Source: Rhodococcus yananensis (lineage in GTDB: Bacteria > Actinomycetota > Actinomycetes > Mycobacteriales > Mycobacteriaceae). From it: 64,000 nucleotides of DNA. Shown one piece after another: positions 34,303 to 43,322 of this stretch (its first letter is position 1; each line of letters starts with the position of its first letter). The notes beneath the pieces were generated by a model. It was not told the DNA's origin. It was given only the letters and a program-made list of their open reading frames with translations, and made no database searches. The position numbers and the translations under genes were made by a program. The DNA is taken from positions 102,344 to 166,343 of the forward strand of contig NZ_JAIYEP010000001.1 of NCBI RefSeq assembly GCF_020515525.1, in the 5' to 3' direction.

Positions 34303-37227
34303 GTGAGTTCCCCCGACAACGAGCCCGACGAGAACCGGCCGGTGCCCCCTCGCGGGGACGGCCCGGCGGCGGGAGTGCCGCCGCGGCGTCCCGCACCCGG
34401 CGACGCTCCAGACCGGGGTCGCCCGCTTCCGCCCCCGGCGGGAGGGCAGGGACGGCCCGGTCCTTCGCAGATGCGTCCCGGGCCGCAGGGTCGGCCGGCG
34501 CAGCCGGGTCCGCAGCAGGGTGGCCGACCGCCGATGCCCCCGCAGCGCGGGCCCGTGCCGCCCCCGCAGCAGGGCCGCCCGATGCCGCAGGGCAGGCCCG
34601 GTCAGCCGGGGCAGCCGGAACGTCAGGGGCGCCCCGGACCGCCGCCGGGTCGGCCGGGGGATTCACCCTCGCAGCAGCCACGCCCGCAGGGCCGGCCACC
34701 GCAGGGTCAGCCACCGCAGGGCCGGCCTCCGCAGGGGCGCTCCCCGCAGGTCCCGCCCGCCGATCGTCGTCCGGGGGCCGCCGGCGCCGACGCCACTCGC
34801 CGCATCTCGCACAGCCCCGCCCCCGGATCGGTGTCCGCGGGAGACCAGGCCACGCCCGCCCGTCCGGTGCCCGACCGGCCCGCGACCGCCTCGGCGACCG
34901 GTGGTCCGCCGACGAAACCGCCGACCGGCGGTGGAAACGGGAGCGGAAGCGGAAGCAGCGGCGGCGGAAGGAAGAAGCCGTCGCGGTGGCGCACCGTCCG
35001 CAGGGTGTGTTACGCGCTGGTCGGTATCGGCATCGTCGTGCCGATCCTGGGTTTCATGCTCGCGTACATCGTGCAGGACGTGCCGAGGCCCGGTGAGCTC
35101 GTCACCAACCAGGCGGCGACCATCTACAACTCCGACGGATCGACCGTCATCACCAAGGTGATCCCACCCGAGGGCAACCGCACCGAGGTGGACCTGCAGC
35201 AGATCCCCGAACACGTCCGCAACGCGGTGCTGGCCGCCGAGGACCGCGATTTCTACACCAATCCGGGCTTCTCGGTCACCGGATTCGCACGTGCCGCCCG
35301 CGACAACATCCTCGGCCGCGACAGCGCCGGTGGTGGTTCGACCATCACACAGCAGTACGTGAAGGTCGCGGTGGTCGGTTCGGAGCGCACGCTCACCCGC
35401 AAGATCCGCGAACTCGTGCTGTCCACGAAGATGGCGAACCAGTGGTCGAAGGACGACATCCTCGAGGCCTACCTGAACACCATCTACTTCGGTCGCGGTG
35501 CGTACGGCATCGCGGCGGCCTCGAACGCCTACTTCGGTAAGCCCGTGTCCGATCTGACGATCGAAGAGGGCGCCGTGCTCGCGACGTCCATCAACCTGCC
35601 GTCGCTGCTCGATCCGGAGACGAATCCCGACGGTGCGCGGTCGCGGTGGAACTACGTCCTCGACGGCATGGTCACCGCCGGCACGCTCGACGCCACCACC
35701 CGGGACGCGATGCAGTATCCGGCGTACGTCCCGCTCGCCGAACTCGACAACGGCGACGACACCAACGGACCCGAAGGTCTCATCAAGACCCAGGTCATGC
35801 AGGAGTTGTCGGCGGAGGGCATCGACGAGAACCTGCTGAACACCGCGGGACTCGAGATCACCACCACCATCGACGTACAGGCCCAGGCCGCCGCGCTCGA
35901 CGCAGTCCGTTCCAATCTGGAGGGGGAGCCGGAGGAACTGCGGACCGCCGTGGTGTCCGTCGATCCGCGTTCCGGCGCGGTGCGCGCGTACTACGGCGGG
36001 GAGAACGGGGTCGGTTTCGACTTCGCCCAGTCGGGGTTGCAGACCGGCTCGTCGTTCAAGGTGTTCGGTCTCGCCGCCAACCTGGACCAGGGGGTTCCCC
36101 TGTCGCAGACGTACGACAGCGGTCCGCTCACCGTCAACGGCATCAGCATCGGCAACGTCGAGGGCGAGCAGTGCGGTGAGTGCACCATCGCCGAGGCACT
36201 CAAACGGTCGTTGAACACGAGTTTCTACCGGATGATGCTCGACATGGAGAACGGCCCGCAGGCCATCGCCGACATGGCGCACACACTCGGTGTCGCCGAG
36301 GAACTGCCGGGTGTCGGCCCGACCCTCACCGAGCCCGGTGGCGCCGGACCGAACTACGGCATCGTGCTCGGCCAGTACCAGTCGCGGGTCCTCGACATGG
36401 CATCCGCGTACGCGACCCTCGCCGCGTCGGGTATGCACTACGACCCGCACTTCGTGCAGAAGGTCGTCACGTCCGAGGGCGAGGTTCTCCTCGACCGCGG
36501 TGCACCGCAGGGGGAGCAGGTCGTCGACGAGGCCGTCGCCGACAACACCACCGCCGCGATGGTGCCGATCGCCGCGTACTCCCGCAACCACGGGTTGGCC
36601 GGCGGGCGCCCCTCGGCCGCCAAGACCGGTACCGCGCAGCTCGGCGACACCGGATCGAACAAGGACGCGTGGATGGTCGGGTACACCCCGTCGCTGTCGA
36701 CCGCCGTGTGGGTCGGCACCGAGCAGGGTCTCCCCCTCGAGAACAGCTGGGGCGGGATGATCTACGGCTCGGGTCTGCCCTCGGACATCTGGAAGGACAC
36801 GATGGACGGGGCCCTCGAGGGCACCGACATCGAGAAGTTCCCGACGCCGGGCAAGATCGCCGGGGTGTCCGGTGTGCCGACGTGGAGCGTGTCGACGACC
36901 GCTCCCCCGACGACGGAGTCGTCCACGACCCGCACGATCCCGACGCTGCCGGACATCCCGGACATCACGACGCAGAACGTCGAGATCCTGCCGGGGGTGA
37001 CGATTCCGATCCCGGGTGTCGCACAGCAGCAGACGACGACACCACCCCGCGGGCCGGGACAGTCCGGAAATTCCGACACCACCGAATCCGAGACCGAATC
37101 CGAGACCGACACGGACACCGGACCCGGTGACGGTACCGATACCGGCGACGATTCGGCTCCCGCCACGACCACGAACCGGGTGCCGCAGTTCGACGATCCG
37201 GGCGGGCAGTTCGGGGGTGGACGCTAG
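34303..37227 (+). CDS. ponA1: bifunctional class A penicillin-binding protein PonA1
   Basis: The 974-residue product has a cytoplasmic region of about 235 residues rich in Pro, Gln, Gly and Arg, then a membrane helix (about 236-258). A GT51 transglycosylase follows with EDRDFYTNPG and GGSTITQQYVK. The transpeptidase has Ser583-x-x-Lys586 (TGSSFKVFG), S636-L-N and K774-T-G. The C-terminal Thr/Asp-rich tail is disordered. The gene order (DUF5318 gene before, GT87 gene after) matches M. tuberculosis ponA1, so this is the orthologue and the 25502 gene the extra copy. The N-terminus probably serves regulation or protein contact. GTG 34303 follows GGAGA. Confidence 0.94.
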   Translation: MSSPDNEPDENRPVPPRGDGPAAGVPPRRPAPGDAPDRGRPLPPPAGGQGRPGPSQMRPGPQGRPAQPGPQQGGRPPMPPQRGPVPPPQQGRPMPQGRPGQPGQPERQGRPGPPPGRPGDSPSQQPRPQGRPPQGQPPQGRPPQGRSPQVPPADRRPGAAGADATRRISHSPAPGSVSAGDQATPARPVPDRPATASATGGPPTKPPTGGGNGSGSGSSGGGRKKPSRWRTVRRVCYALVGIGIVVPILGFMLAYIVQDVPRPGELVTNQAATIYNSDGSTVITKVIPPEGNRTEVDLQQIPEHVRNAVLAAEDRDFYTNPGFSVTGFARAARDNILGRDSAGGGSTITQQYVKVAVVGSERTLTRKIRELVLSTKMANQWSKDDILEAYLNTIYFGRGAYGIAAASNAYFGKPVSDLTIEEGAVLATSINLPSLLDPETNPDGARSRWNYVLDGMVTAGTLDATTRDAMQYPAYVPLAELDNGDDTNGPEGLIKTQVMQELSAEGIDENLLNTAGLEITTTIDVQAQAAALDAVRSNLEGEPEELRTAVVSVDPRSGAVRAYYGGENGVGFDFAQSGLQTGSSFKVFGLAANLDQGVPLSQTYDSGPLTVNGISIGNVEGEQCGECTIAEALKRSLNTSFYRMMLDMENGPQAIADMAHTLGVAEELPGVGPTLTEPGGAGPNYGIVLGQYQSRVLDMASAYATLAASGMHYDPHFVQKVVTSEGEVLLDRGAPQGEQVVDEAVADNTTAAMVPIAAYSRNHGLAGGRPSAAKTGTAQLGDTGSNKDAWMVGYTPSLSTAVWVGTEQGLPLENSWGGMIYGSGLPSDIWKDTMDGALEGTDIEKFPTPGKIAGVSGVPTWSVSTTAPPTTESSTTRTIPTLPDIPDITTQNVEILPGVTIPIPGVAQQQTTTPPRGPGQSGNSDTTESETESETDTDTGPGDGTDTGDDSAPATTTNRVPQFDDPGGQFGGGR

Positions 37228-37232
37228 CCCGG

Positions 37233-37238
37233 TAGCCT
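37233..37238 (+). promoter_or_regulatory. -10 element TAGCCT, leaderless promoter
   Basis: The hexamer lies six bases before GTG 37245, inside the short gap after ponA1, so the GT87 gene can be transcribed on its own. Confidence 0.4.
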
Positions 37239-37244
37239 CGCGAC

Positions 37245-38837
37245 GTGACCGTGAACGAGGACGTCGAGCGCACACCCCGGGTGTCTCCGGCGCCGCTCAC
37301 CGACGATGTGCGGTCCGTGGACTGGCGCGACACCCCGGGCCGCACCGATCCGATGGTGGCGCGTCTGTCCACGGTGATCGGTGGTCCCGTGGGCCGGCAC
37401 GCGCTCATCGGCCGGGTGCGGTTCTTCACGCCGCTGCGCGCGATGCTGCTGCTCGCGATCGTCGTGCTGGCGTTCGGCTGGTTCGGTAAGGCCGCCTGCA
37501 TCCAGCAGGGGCCGGTCGGGGCGGACGGTGCACTCGGCCTGGACTGGAGCGACAACCGCCAGTACGTCGCGATGTGTTACTCCGACATCGTTCCGCTGTA
37601 CGGCGCGGAACGACTGTCCGAGGGCGCGTTCCCGTACGCCACGTCCTGGCAGGAACCCGGTCCGGACGGTGCGACGCAGACGCGGTACATGGAGTACCCG
37701 GTGCTCGCCGGTCTGTACCAGTACGTGTCGATGCGAGTGGCGAAGGCATGGGATTCCGCATCGTGGCTGCCCGGCGGCCTGCAGGTCGCCATCTACTTCG
37801 ACGTGGCGGCGTTCGGCCTGGCACTGGGGTGGCTGGTGACGCTGTGGGCGACGGCCATGTCCGCAGGCCGGCGGGTGTGGGACGCCGCGCTCGTCGCGGC
37901 GTCCCCGCTGGTGGTCGTGCACGCGTTCACCAACTTCGATGCGTTGTCCACCGCGTTCGCGGCGTGTGCCCTCCTGGCGTGGGCCCGACGCCGCCCGGTT
38001 CTGGCCGGGGTGCTGCTCGGGCTCGGTGCCGCGACGAAACTGGTCCCGCTGCTGCTGCTCGGCCCGCTGCTCGTGTTGTGTCTGCGCGCAGGGAAGATGC
38101 GTTCGTTCGCGCGCGCGGCGGCCGGGGCCGCCGCGGCGTGGCTGGCCGTGAACCTGCCGATCATGGTGCTCTACCCGCGCGGATGGCTCGAGTTCTTCCG
38201 ACTCAATTCGGATCGGGGTGCCGACCCCGACTCGATCTACAACGTGCTGCGTTCGTTCGTCGGATGGCCCGATCTCGCACCGTCCACATTGAACGTCGTC
38301 TCGTTGGTGTTGTTCGCAATGGCGTGCGCCGCGATCGCGTGGCTGGCGCTCACCGCGCCGCGCCGACCACGGTTGGCGCAGTTGTGTTTCCTGGTGGTCG
38401 CAGCGTTCCTGATCACCAACAAGGTGTGGAGCCCGCAGTATTCGTTGTGGCTGGTTCCCCTCGCGGTGCTCGCGGTTCCGCACCGCCGCGCGTTGCTGGC
38501 GTGGATGACGGTCGATGCGCTGGTGTGGGTGCCGCGCATGTACTACTACCTGGGGCCGGCCGACAAGGGTCTGCCCGAGCAGTGGTTCACCGCGACGGTC
38601 GCGCTCCGCGACATCGCGGTGCTCGCGCTGTGCGCCGTCGTGGTGTGGCAGATCCGTCGTCCCGACCGGGACCGGGTGCGGTACGGCTTCATCGACGACC
38701 CGGTGGGTGGGGTTCTCGATCAGTCCCCCGACGACCCGCCACGATGGTTGCCGGCGTGGTTGCGGCCACCCGGTTCGCAGTCCCCGTGTCCGATGTCATC
38801 CGATCGGAGGATGTCGCCGAGCGTCGGGCGACACTAG
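37245..38837 (+). CDS. GT87-type (DUF2029) polytopic glycosyltransferase, Rv0051 counterpart
   Basis: The 530-residue product has a 65-residue cytoplasmic start and about ten membrane helices. The first extracellular loop contains CIQQGPVGADG and MCYSDIVPLYGAERL, with the acidic residue expected for GT-C catalysis in YSD. Later blocks LGAATKLVPLL, RGADPDSIYNVL and ITNKVWSPQYSLWL match GT87 family proteins of mycolata. Such enzymes use polyprenyl-phosphate sugars outside the membrane. Position after ponA1 matches Rv0051. The sugar and acceptor are unknown. Confidence 0.85.
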   Translation: MTVNEDVERTPRVSPAPLTDDVRSVDWRDTPGRTDPMVARLSTVIGGPVGRHALIGRVRFFTPLRAMLLLAIVVLAFGWFGKAACIQQGPVGADGALGLDWSDNRQYVAMCYSDIVPLYGAERLSEGAFPYATSWQEPGPDGATQTRYMEYPVLAGLYQYVSMRVAKAWDSASWLPGGLQVAIYFDVAAFGLALGWLVTLWATAMSAGRRVWDAALVAASPLVVVHAFTNFDALSTAFAACALLAWARRRPVLAGVLLGLGAATKLVPLLLLGPLLVLCLRAGKMRSFARAAAGAAAAWLAVNLPIMVLYPRGWLEFFRLNSDRGADPDSIYNVLRSFVGWPDLAPSTLNVVSLVLFAMACAAIAWLALTAPRRPRLAQLCFLVVAAFLITNKVWSPQYSLWLVPLAVLAVPHRRALLAWMTVDALVWVPRMYYYLGPADKGLPEQWFTATVALRDIAVLALCAVVVWQIRRPDRDRVRYGFIDDPVGGVLDQSPDDPPRWLPAWLRPPGSQSPCPMSSDRRMSPSVGRH

Positions 38838-38877
38838 GGTCGCGAGCGGGGTTCGAGGTGGAGGGGAGGCCACTGTG

Positions 38878-39381
38878 GTGACGAGAGGCGAGAAGGATCC
38901 GGCCGGACGACGAGGTGAGTTCACCGTGTGTGATCTCGCCGATGCCGTCGTGTCGGGTGACGCGGCGGCGATGCCGGCGCTGTTGCGGCGGATGCTGGCA
39001 CCGGTGACCTCGTACTGCCGCGCCCGCGCACGCTGCGCCGGGTTCGCGTTCACCGACGCCGACGATCTGGCTCTCGAGGTGTGCCGGGAGGTTCTCGCCG
39101 GGTTGTCGCGGACACCGGGGGTATCGGGCACCACCCTTGCCGGCCGATCCGTCGTCGGAGGACCGTTCCTCCGCTACACCTACCGGATCGCGTCGGCCTC
39201 GGCCGACACGAAGTTCGGTGCGGGTGGCGACACGACCATGACGCACACCCAGCAGGAGGTCCTCATCCTGCGGACCATCATCGGACTCGACACGGTGCAG
39301 ACCGGTGCCGCGCTCGACGTCACCCCGGGCCGTGTCCGAACCGAACAGCACGCCGCGCTCAACTCGTTCCGCGCGGCCTGA
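38878..39381 (+). CDS. sigma-factor-like protein (regions 2 and 4)
   Basis: The 167-residue product carries an N-terminal region resembling sigma region 2 (PALLRRMLAPVTSYCRARARCAG, then DADDLALEVCREVLAGL). The C-terminus resembles region 4 (TQQEVLILRTIIGLDTVQTGAALDVTPGRVRTEQHAALNSFR), where the last part is the helix-turn-helix. This layout is that of small ECF/ShbA-type sigma factors. The match is weaker than usual, and it could be an anti-sigma-independent, divergent sigma or a former one. GTG 38878 follows GGGGAGG; GTG 38875 is an equal alternative. Confidence 0.6.
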   Translation: MTRGEKDPAGRRGEFTVCDLADAVVSGDAAAMPALLRRMLAPVTSYCRARARCAGFAFTDADDLALEVCREVLAGLSRTPGVSGTTLAGRSVVGGPFLRYTYRIASASADTKFGAGGDTTMTHTQQEVLILRTIIGLDTVQTGAALDVTPGRVRTEQHAALNSFRAA

Positions 39382-39386
39382 TCGGT

Positions 39387-39800
39387 TCAGATCCGCAGCG
39401 CGGTGAACGGCGCCACCGGGATGTTGCGGACCACGAACCACGCGGTGACGGCCACGAGCACGATGTGCGGTGACCACCGGTAGCGATCCCACCGAGGCAT
39501 CGGTGTGCCCCGCAGACGACCACCCACCCACAGCACGTAGGTACCGGCGAGGAGCACCACGGCTGCGACACCGAGCGCGTTGTAGTGCAGTGCCGAGGCG
39601 ACGTCCAGGCGCAGCAGCGAGTACAGCATCCGGGAGGTCCCGCACCCGGGACAGTAGATCCCGAGCAGGGTGTACGTGGGGCACGGGGGGATCACACCAC
39701 CGGGAGTCGTGGGGTCGGCCCACGCCACGAAAGCGCACACACCCGCCGCGCCCAGCCCGACGAGAGCGGGGGTGCGCAGGCGTGCGGCGAGTGCGTGCAC
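39387..39800 (-). CDS. DUF2752 membrane protein
   Basis: The 137-residue product has about four membrane helices and the DUF2752 hallmark CPGCGTSR (residues 50-57) after the first extracellular loop with PPCPTYTLLG. Function is unknown. The GTG start lies just past the stop of the CD225 gene and has no ribosome site, so translation probably depends on the upstream gene. It is the last gene of a GT87/CD225/DUF2752 operon and converges with the sigma-like gene. Confidence 0.78.
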   Translation of the reverse strand: MHALAARLRTPALVGLGAAGVCAFVAWADPTTPGGVIPPCPTYTLLGIYCPGCGTSRMLYSLLRLDVASALHYNALGVAAVVLLAGTYVLWVGGRLRGTPMPRWDRYRWSPHIVLVAVTAWFVVRNIPVAPFTALRI

Positions 39801-39805
39801 GGCGA

Positions 39806-40165
39806 TCAGGTGTTGGAGGCGCTCATGGCGGCGGCGATCACCACTAGCAGGATGATCACGCCGTACTGCAGCAGCGACGCCACCACAGACCAGATCGCCC
39901 ATGTCTGCGCCGACTGAGCCGCGCGGCGCGCCTCGTCGAACTGGCCCTGCCCCCACAGGTTGTTCACCCGCGACGACTGGATCAGGGAGATGATGCCGAA
40001 CGGAAGGCAGCACAGAACGGTGGTGATGATGCCCCACACCATGTAGTTGTCGGGTGGTGGCGTGTACGTCGGGTAGCCGCCGTAGGCGGGATTCGGCGGG
40101 ACCTGCCCACCCGGTGGTGGTGTCCACCCCCGCCCGTCGTCGGGGTACTTCGGGTATTCGGTCAA
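39806..40165 (-). CDS. CD225/dispanin family membrane protein
   Basis: The 119-residue product has a Pro/Tyr-rich cytoplasmic start, then two membrane helices (about 41-63 and 88-113). The loop SRVNNLWGQGQFDEARRAAQSAQ is the conserved CD225 loop shared with eukaryotic IFITM proteins. A CC pair lies at residues 52-53. The start is TTG 40165, overlapping the GT87 stop as TTGA, which supports it. Bacterial members often accompany envelope enzymes; their role is unknown. Confidence 0.8.
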   Translation of the reverse strand: MTEYPKYPDDGRGWTPPPGGQVPPNPAYGGYPTYTPPPDNYMVWGIITTVLCCLPFGIISLIQSSRVNNLWGQGQFDEARRAAQSAQTWAIWSVVASLLQYGVIILLVVIAAAMSASNT

Positions 40166-41502
40166 GTCCTCCCCCTCGTGGTGGTGAGCCGATGTTCGGC
40201 GGATGCAGTTCCGTCCGTGCCGGACCCGGTGTACGGGGACGAACGGAGGAACACGACGAACAACGCGGCCAACAGTAGCGCGCGGCCCCACACTCCGACG
40301 CCGACGAGAACGAGCGCGGTGGACTCGTCGCCGTCGCCGGCGGTGGCGGCGAACCAGCGGAAGATGCCGATGCCCATCGACAGATCGACCACCAGGTACG
40401 CGGCGATCCACTGCCAGGGGATGTTCAGGAGCACGAGCAGCGGCAGCAGCCACAGGGTGTACTGCGGTGAATGCACCTTGTGCAGCAGCAGGAACCCGCA
40501 CAGCATCGCCGCCGACACCGCCAGCCACGGGAACGTGCCCTCCCGCAGGTAGCGTCGCCATCCGAGCCACATCGCGAGCGCGAACGACGCCAGGACCAGG
40601 GTCGGTGAGACGAGGGAGACGAGGTCGTCGTACTCGGCGGTGACGTCGTATCCGGTGCCGCCGCCGATGAGGGGCCGCAGCCCCCAGAACCAGATCGAGT
40701 TGCTCGTCGGGTCCGCGGACCGATCGAACTGGAACACGAACGACGCCCGCCACCCCTCGTATCCGAGGACCGCGAACGGCAGGTTGACGAGGATGACGGT
40801 GCCGATCGCCGTCGCCGCGACCGCGAGGGCGCCGCGGGTGTCGCGGCGGTCGCCGTCCTCACCCCCGGTGTACACGTAGGCGAGCAGCGGCAGCACGAAC
40901 AACCCCGGATAGATCTTCAGACAGAAACCGATCCCCAGCAGCGCCGCGGCCGCGATCCCGCGGGTACGCAGCGACCATCGTCGGATCCCGACGACGACGA
41001 TCGCTGCGACAGCCACGGCCACCACCGGAAGATCCCAGTTGAGGAACGCGTACAGCACCAGCGGTGGCGTCGCCGACCACCACAGCGCCCGCCATCCGGT
41101 GCGGCGGGCGAGCATCCACGCGACGGCGAGCCCGAACGGGGCGAGCAGCAGCGCGCACTGGCGGAGGAACTCCGCGTCGGTGTGTGCCCCCACCGCCCCC
41201 AGCCACATCAGGACGCCGCTGAGCACGGGATATTCGACGCTGCCCCCGGTGAGCTGCCCGGCCTCGTTGAGTCCCCCGGTCAGGAACGGGAACTGGTGCA
41301 GGTTGATGCCGCGGCCCAGCCACAGCTGCTGGATGTCGGAATAGCAGACGTGTGCGTCCTTGACCTCGTCGAACCGCATGGAGCGGCCCAGCAGGTCGAA
41401 CGGCGGTCCCGCGCAGCGGGCCTTGGACAGGTAGCCGAGCCACATCGTCGCTGCGCACAGCAGCACCGCGACGGCCGTGGCGGTGCGGCGGCTGGTACGC
41501 AT
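40162..41502 (-). CDS. GT87-like polytopic glycosyltransferase
   Basis: The 446-residue product has about ten membrane helices. Its first outer loop has CAGPPFDLLGRSMRFDEVKD and VCYSDIQQLWLGRGIN, parallel to MCYSDIVPLY in the 37245 protein. Later blocks CLKIYPGLFVLPLLAY, FDRSADPTSNSIWFWGLRP and HKVHSPQYTLWLLPLL again match the GT87 type. It is a distant relative of the nearby gene rather than a recent copy. A leaderless promoter precedes it, and it is the first of three co-translated genes. Confidence 0.83.
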   Translation of the reverse strand: MRTSRRTATAVAVLLCAATMWLGYLSKARCAGPPFDLLGRSMRFDEVKDAHVCYSDIQQLWLGRGINLHQFPFLTGGLNEAGQLTGGSVEYPVLSGVLMWLGAVGAHTDAEFLRQCALLLAPFGLAVAWMLARRTGWRALWWSATPPLVLYAFLNWDLPVVAVAVAAIVVVGIRRWSLRTRGIAAAALLGIGFCLKIYPGLFVLPLLAYVYTGGEDGDRRDTRGALAVAATAIGTVILVNLPFAVLGYEGWRASFVFQFDRSADPTSNSIWFWGLRPLIGGGTGYDVTAEYDDLVSLVSPTLVLASFALAMWLGWRRYLREGTFPWLAVSAAMLCGFLLLHKVHSPQYTLWLLPLLVLLNIPWQWIAAYLVVDLSMGIGIFRWFAATAGDGDESTALVLVGVGVWGRALLLAALFVVFLRSSPYTGSGTDGTASAEHRLTTTRGRT

Positions 41503-41508
41503 GGGCTC

Positions 41509-41514
41509 ACCCTA
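41509..41514 (-). promoter_or_regulatory. -10 element TAGGGT, leaderless promoter
   Basis: This minus-strand hexamer lies six bases before ATG 41502 of the GT87-like gene. Confidence 0.45.
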
Positions 41515-41545
41515 GGACAATTTCGCTGGTCAAGCGGAGGTCATG

Positions 41546-41551
41546 TACTCT
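41546..41551 (+). promoter_or_regulatory. candidate -10 (TACTCT) of the rpsF operon
   Basis: The hexamer would place the transcript start near 41558, giving an rpsF leader of about 75 bases. The -35 region is weak. Confidence 0.4.
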
Positions 41552-41581
41552 GGTCGGGTTGCCGACGCAGGTGACCCTCTC

Positions 41582-41600
41582 GTCACGGATCGTCCGTGAC
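41582..41600 (+). promoter_or_regulatory. stem-loop in the rpsF leader
   Basis: GTCACGGA pairs with TCCGTGAC around a TCG loop, 32 bases before the rpsF start. In other bacteria the S6:S18 complex binds a leader hairpin to repress this operon. This stem is a candidate, but I do not see the exact published S6:S18 motif. Confidence 0.5.
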
Positions 41601-41632
41601 CGTTCACAGTCCATGGGAGGTGATGAGGTCTT

Positions 41633-41920
41633 ATGCGTCATTACGAATTGATGATCATCCTGGACCCCAGCCTGGATGAGCGCACCGTCGCTCCCTCGCT
41701 GGAGACGTTCCTCAACGTGATCCGCCAGGAAGGCGGCAAGATCGACAAGGTCGACGTGTGGGGAAAGCGCCGTCTCGCATACGAGATCGCGAAGAACACC
41801 GAAGGCATCTACGCGGTCGTCGACATCAACGCGACGCCCGCCGCGGTTGCGGAGCTGGATCGTCAGCTCGGCCTGAACGAGTCGGTGCTCCGCACCAAGG
41901 TTCTGCGCCTCGGGAAGTGA
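41633..41920 (+). CDS. rpsF: 30S ribosomal protein S6
   Basis: The 95-residue product is standard S6 with [16 protein letters not shown] at the start and [10 protein letters not shown] in the middle. It pairs with S18, encoded two genes downstream, on the 30S platform. A strong ribosome site (GGGAGGTGATGAGG) precedes the ATG. It is the first gene of the rpsF-ssb-rpsR-rplI operon. Confidence 0.98.
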   Translation: MRHYELMIILDPSLDERTVAPSLETFLNVIRQEGGKIDKVDVWGKRRLAYEIAKNTEGIYAVVDINATPAAVAELDRQLGLNESVLRTKVLRLGK

Positions 41921-41984
41921 GCCTGTCAGCGCCGAGCCGTAGGCTCTGGCGCAGCAGGACTCCACACACAGCAGGAGGAACCAC

Positions 41985-42506
41985 ATGGCAGGCGACACCG
42001 TCATCACCGTGGTCGGCAATCTGACCGCCGACCCCGAGTTGCGTTTCACCCCGTCGGGTGCCGCGGTCGCGAACTTCACCGTCGCGTCCACCCCCCGGAT
42101 CTTCGACCGTCAGTCCAACGAATGGAAGGACGGCGAGGCCCTGTTCCTGCGCTGCAACATCTGGCGTGAGGCAGCGGAGAACGTGGCCGAAAGCTTGACC
42201 AGGGGCTCGCGCGTCATCGTGCAGGGCCGGCTCAAGCAGCGCAGCTACGAAACGCGTGAAGGCGAGAAGCGCACTGTCGTGGAGCTCGAGGTCGACGAGA
42301 TCGGCCCGTCGCTCCGCTACGCGACGGCCAAGGTCACCAAGGCCGGTCGCGGTGGCGGCGGCGGTGGTGGCTTCGGTGGTTCCTCCGGCGGATCGGGCGG
42401 TGGGCGTCCCAGCGCCAACCAGGGTGCCGGCGGAGACGACCCGTGGAGCAACGCTTCGCAGGGTGGCTCCTTCGGTGCCGGTGGGGACGACGAGCCCCCG
42501 TTCTGA
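41985..42506 (+). CDS. ssb: single-stranded DNA-binding protein
   Basis: The 173-residue product has an N-terminal OB fold (residues about 1-110) with [24 protein letters not shown] and [19 protein letters not shown] Gly/Ser-rich linker and the acidic tip DDEPPF, which docks replication proteins, follow. Its place between rpsF and rpsR is the conserved actinobacterial order. Confidence 0.98.
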   Translation: MAGDTVITVVGNLTADPELRFTPSGAAVANFTVASTPRIFDRQSNEWKDGEALFLRCNIWREAAENVAESLTRGSRVIVQGRLKQRSYETREGEKRTVVELEVDEIGPSLRYATAKVTKAGRGGGGGGGFGGSSGGSGGGRPSANQGAGGDDPWSNASQGGSFGAGGDDEPPF

Positions 42507-42545
42507 TCCGACCTTCGATCGGAACATCACACAACGGAGAAGACC

Positions 42546-42788
42546 ATGCCCAAGTCGCCCGCGCGCGAAAAGGTATTGAAGAAGAAGGTCTGCGCGTTCT
42601 GCAAGGACAAGCAGGTGCAGATCGACTACAAGGACACGACGCTGCTGCGCAAGTACGTCAGCGATCGCGGCAAGATCCGCGCTCGCCGCGTCACCGGCAA
42701 CTGCGTTCAGCATCAGCGCGACATCGCTGTCGCGGTGAAGAACTCGCGTGAGGTTGCTCTGCTCCCTTACGTCTCGACGACTCGCTGA
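42546..42788 (+). CDS. rpsR: 30S ribosomal protein S18, zinc-binding (C+) form
   Basis: The 80-residue product is S18 with Cys16, Cys19, Cys53 and His56 (VCAFC and GNCVQHQRD), the four ligands of the zinc-containing form. Mycolata often carry a second, zinc-free copy elsewhere that is induced on zinc shortage; none lies in this window. Confidence 0.97.
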   Translation: MPKSPAREKVLKKKVCAFCKDKQVQIDYKDTTLLRKYVSDRGKIRARRVTGNCVQHQRDIAVAVKNSREVALLPYVSTTR

Positions 42789-42806
42789 GGAAAGGGAGGG
42801 AACATC

Positions 42807-43262
42807 ATGAAGCTCATCCTCACCGCCGATGTGGACAACCTCGGTGCGCCTGGCGACACCGTTGAGGTCAAGGACGGCTACGGCCGCAACTACCTGCTGC
42901 CCCGCGGCCTGGCGATCGTCGCCACCCGTGGTGCCCAGAAGCAGGTCGAGGGCATCCGCCGCGCCCAGGAGGCCCGCGCTGTCCGCGGCCTCGAGCACGC
43001 CCAGGAACTCAAGGCCGCCATCGAGGGCCTCGAGGACGTGTCGCTGTCGGTGAAGACCGCAGCCGACTCGGGCAAGCTGTTCGGCTCGGTCACCGCCGCC
43101 GACGTCACCGGCGCCATCAAGGCCGCCGGTGGCCCGGTCGTCGACAAGCGCATCGTCGAGCTGCCGAAGGCGCACATCAAGGCGACCGGAAAGCACCAGA
43201 TCGTCGTGAAGCTGCACCCGGACGTCACCGCGAAGTTCACCCTGAACGTCGTCGCTGCCTGA
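42807..43262 (+). CDS. rplI: 50S ribosomal protein L9
   Basis: The 151-residue product has the L9 N-domain [29 protein letters not shown] block and the long connecting helix. The C-domain has [10 protein letters not shown]. It is the last gene of the operon and is followed by a strong hairpin. Confidence 0.98.
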   Translation: MKLILTADVDNLGAPGDTVEVKDGYGRNYLLPRGLAIVATRGAQKQVEGIRRAQEARAVRGLEHAQELKAAIEGLEDVSLSVKTAADSGKLFGSVTAADVTGAIKAAGGPVVDKRIVELPKAHIKATGKHQIVVKLHPDVTAKFTLNVVAA

Positions 43263-43273
43263 CACCGGTTCAC

Positions 43274-43305
43274 GAGGAGCCCCGCGCACCTGCGCGGGGC
43301 TCCTC
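43274..43305 (+). terminator. hairpin terminator after rplI
   Basis: GAGGAGCCCCGCG pairs perfectly with CGCGGGGCTCCTC around a six-base loop. It ends the rpsF-ssb-rpsR-rplI transcript and leaves a 460-base gap before dnaB. No U-run follows. Confidence 0.85.
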
Positions 43306-43322
43306 GCTGTCTGTGTACAGGC

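Noticed and set aside
39806..40165. TM2-domain protein
   Set aside because: The two-helix layout is similar, but the loop SRVNNLWGQGQFDEA matches CD225/dispanin.
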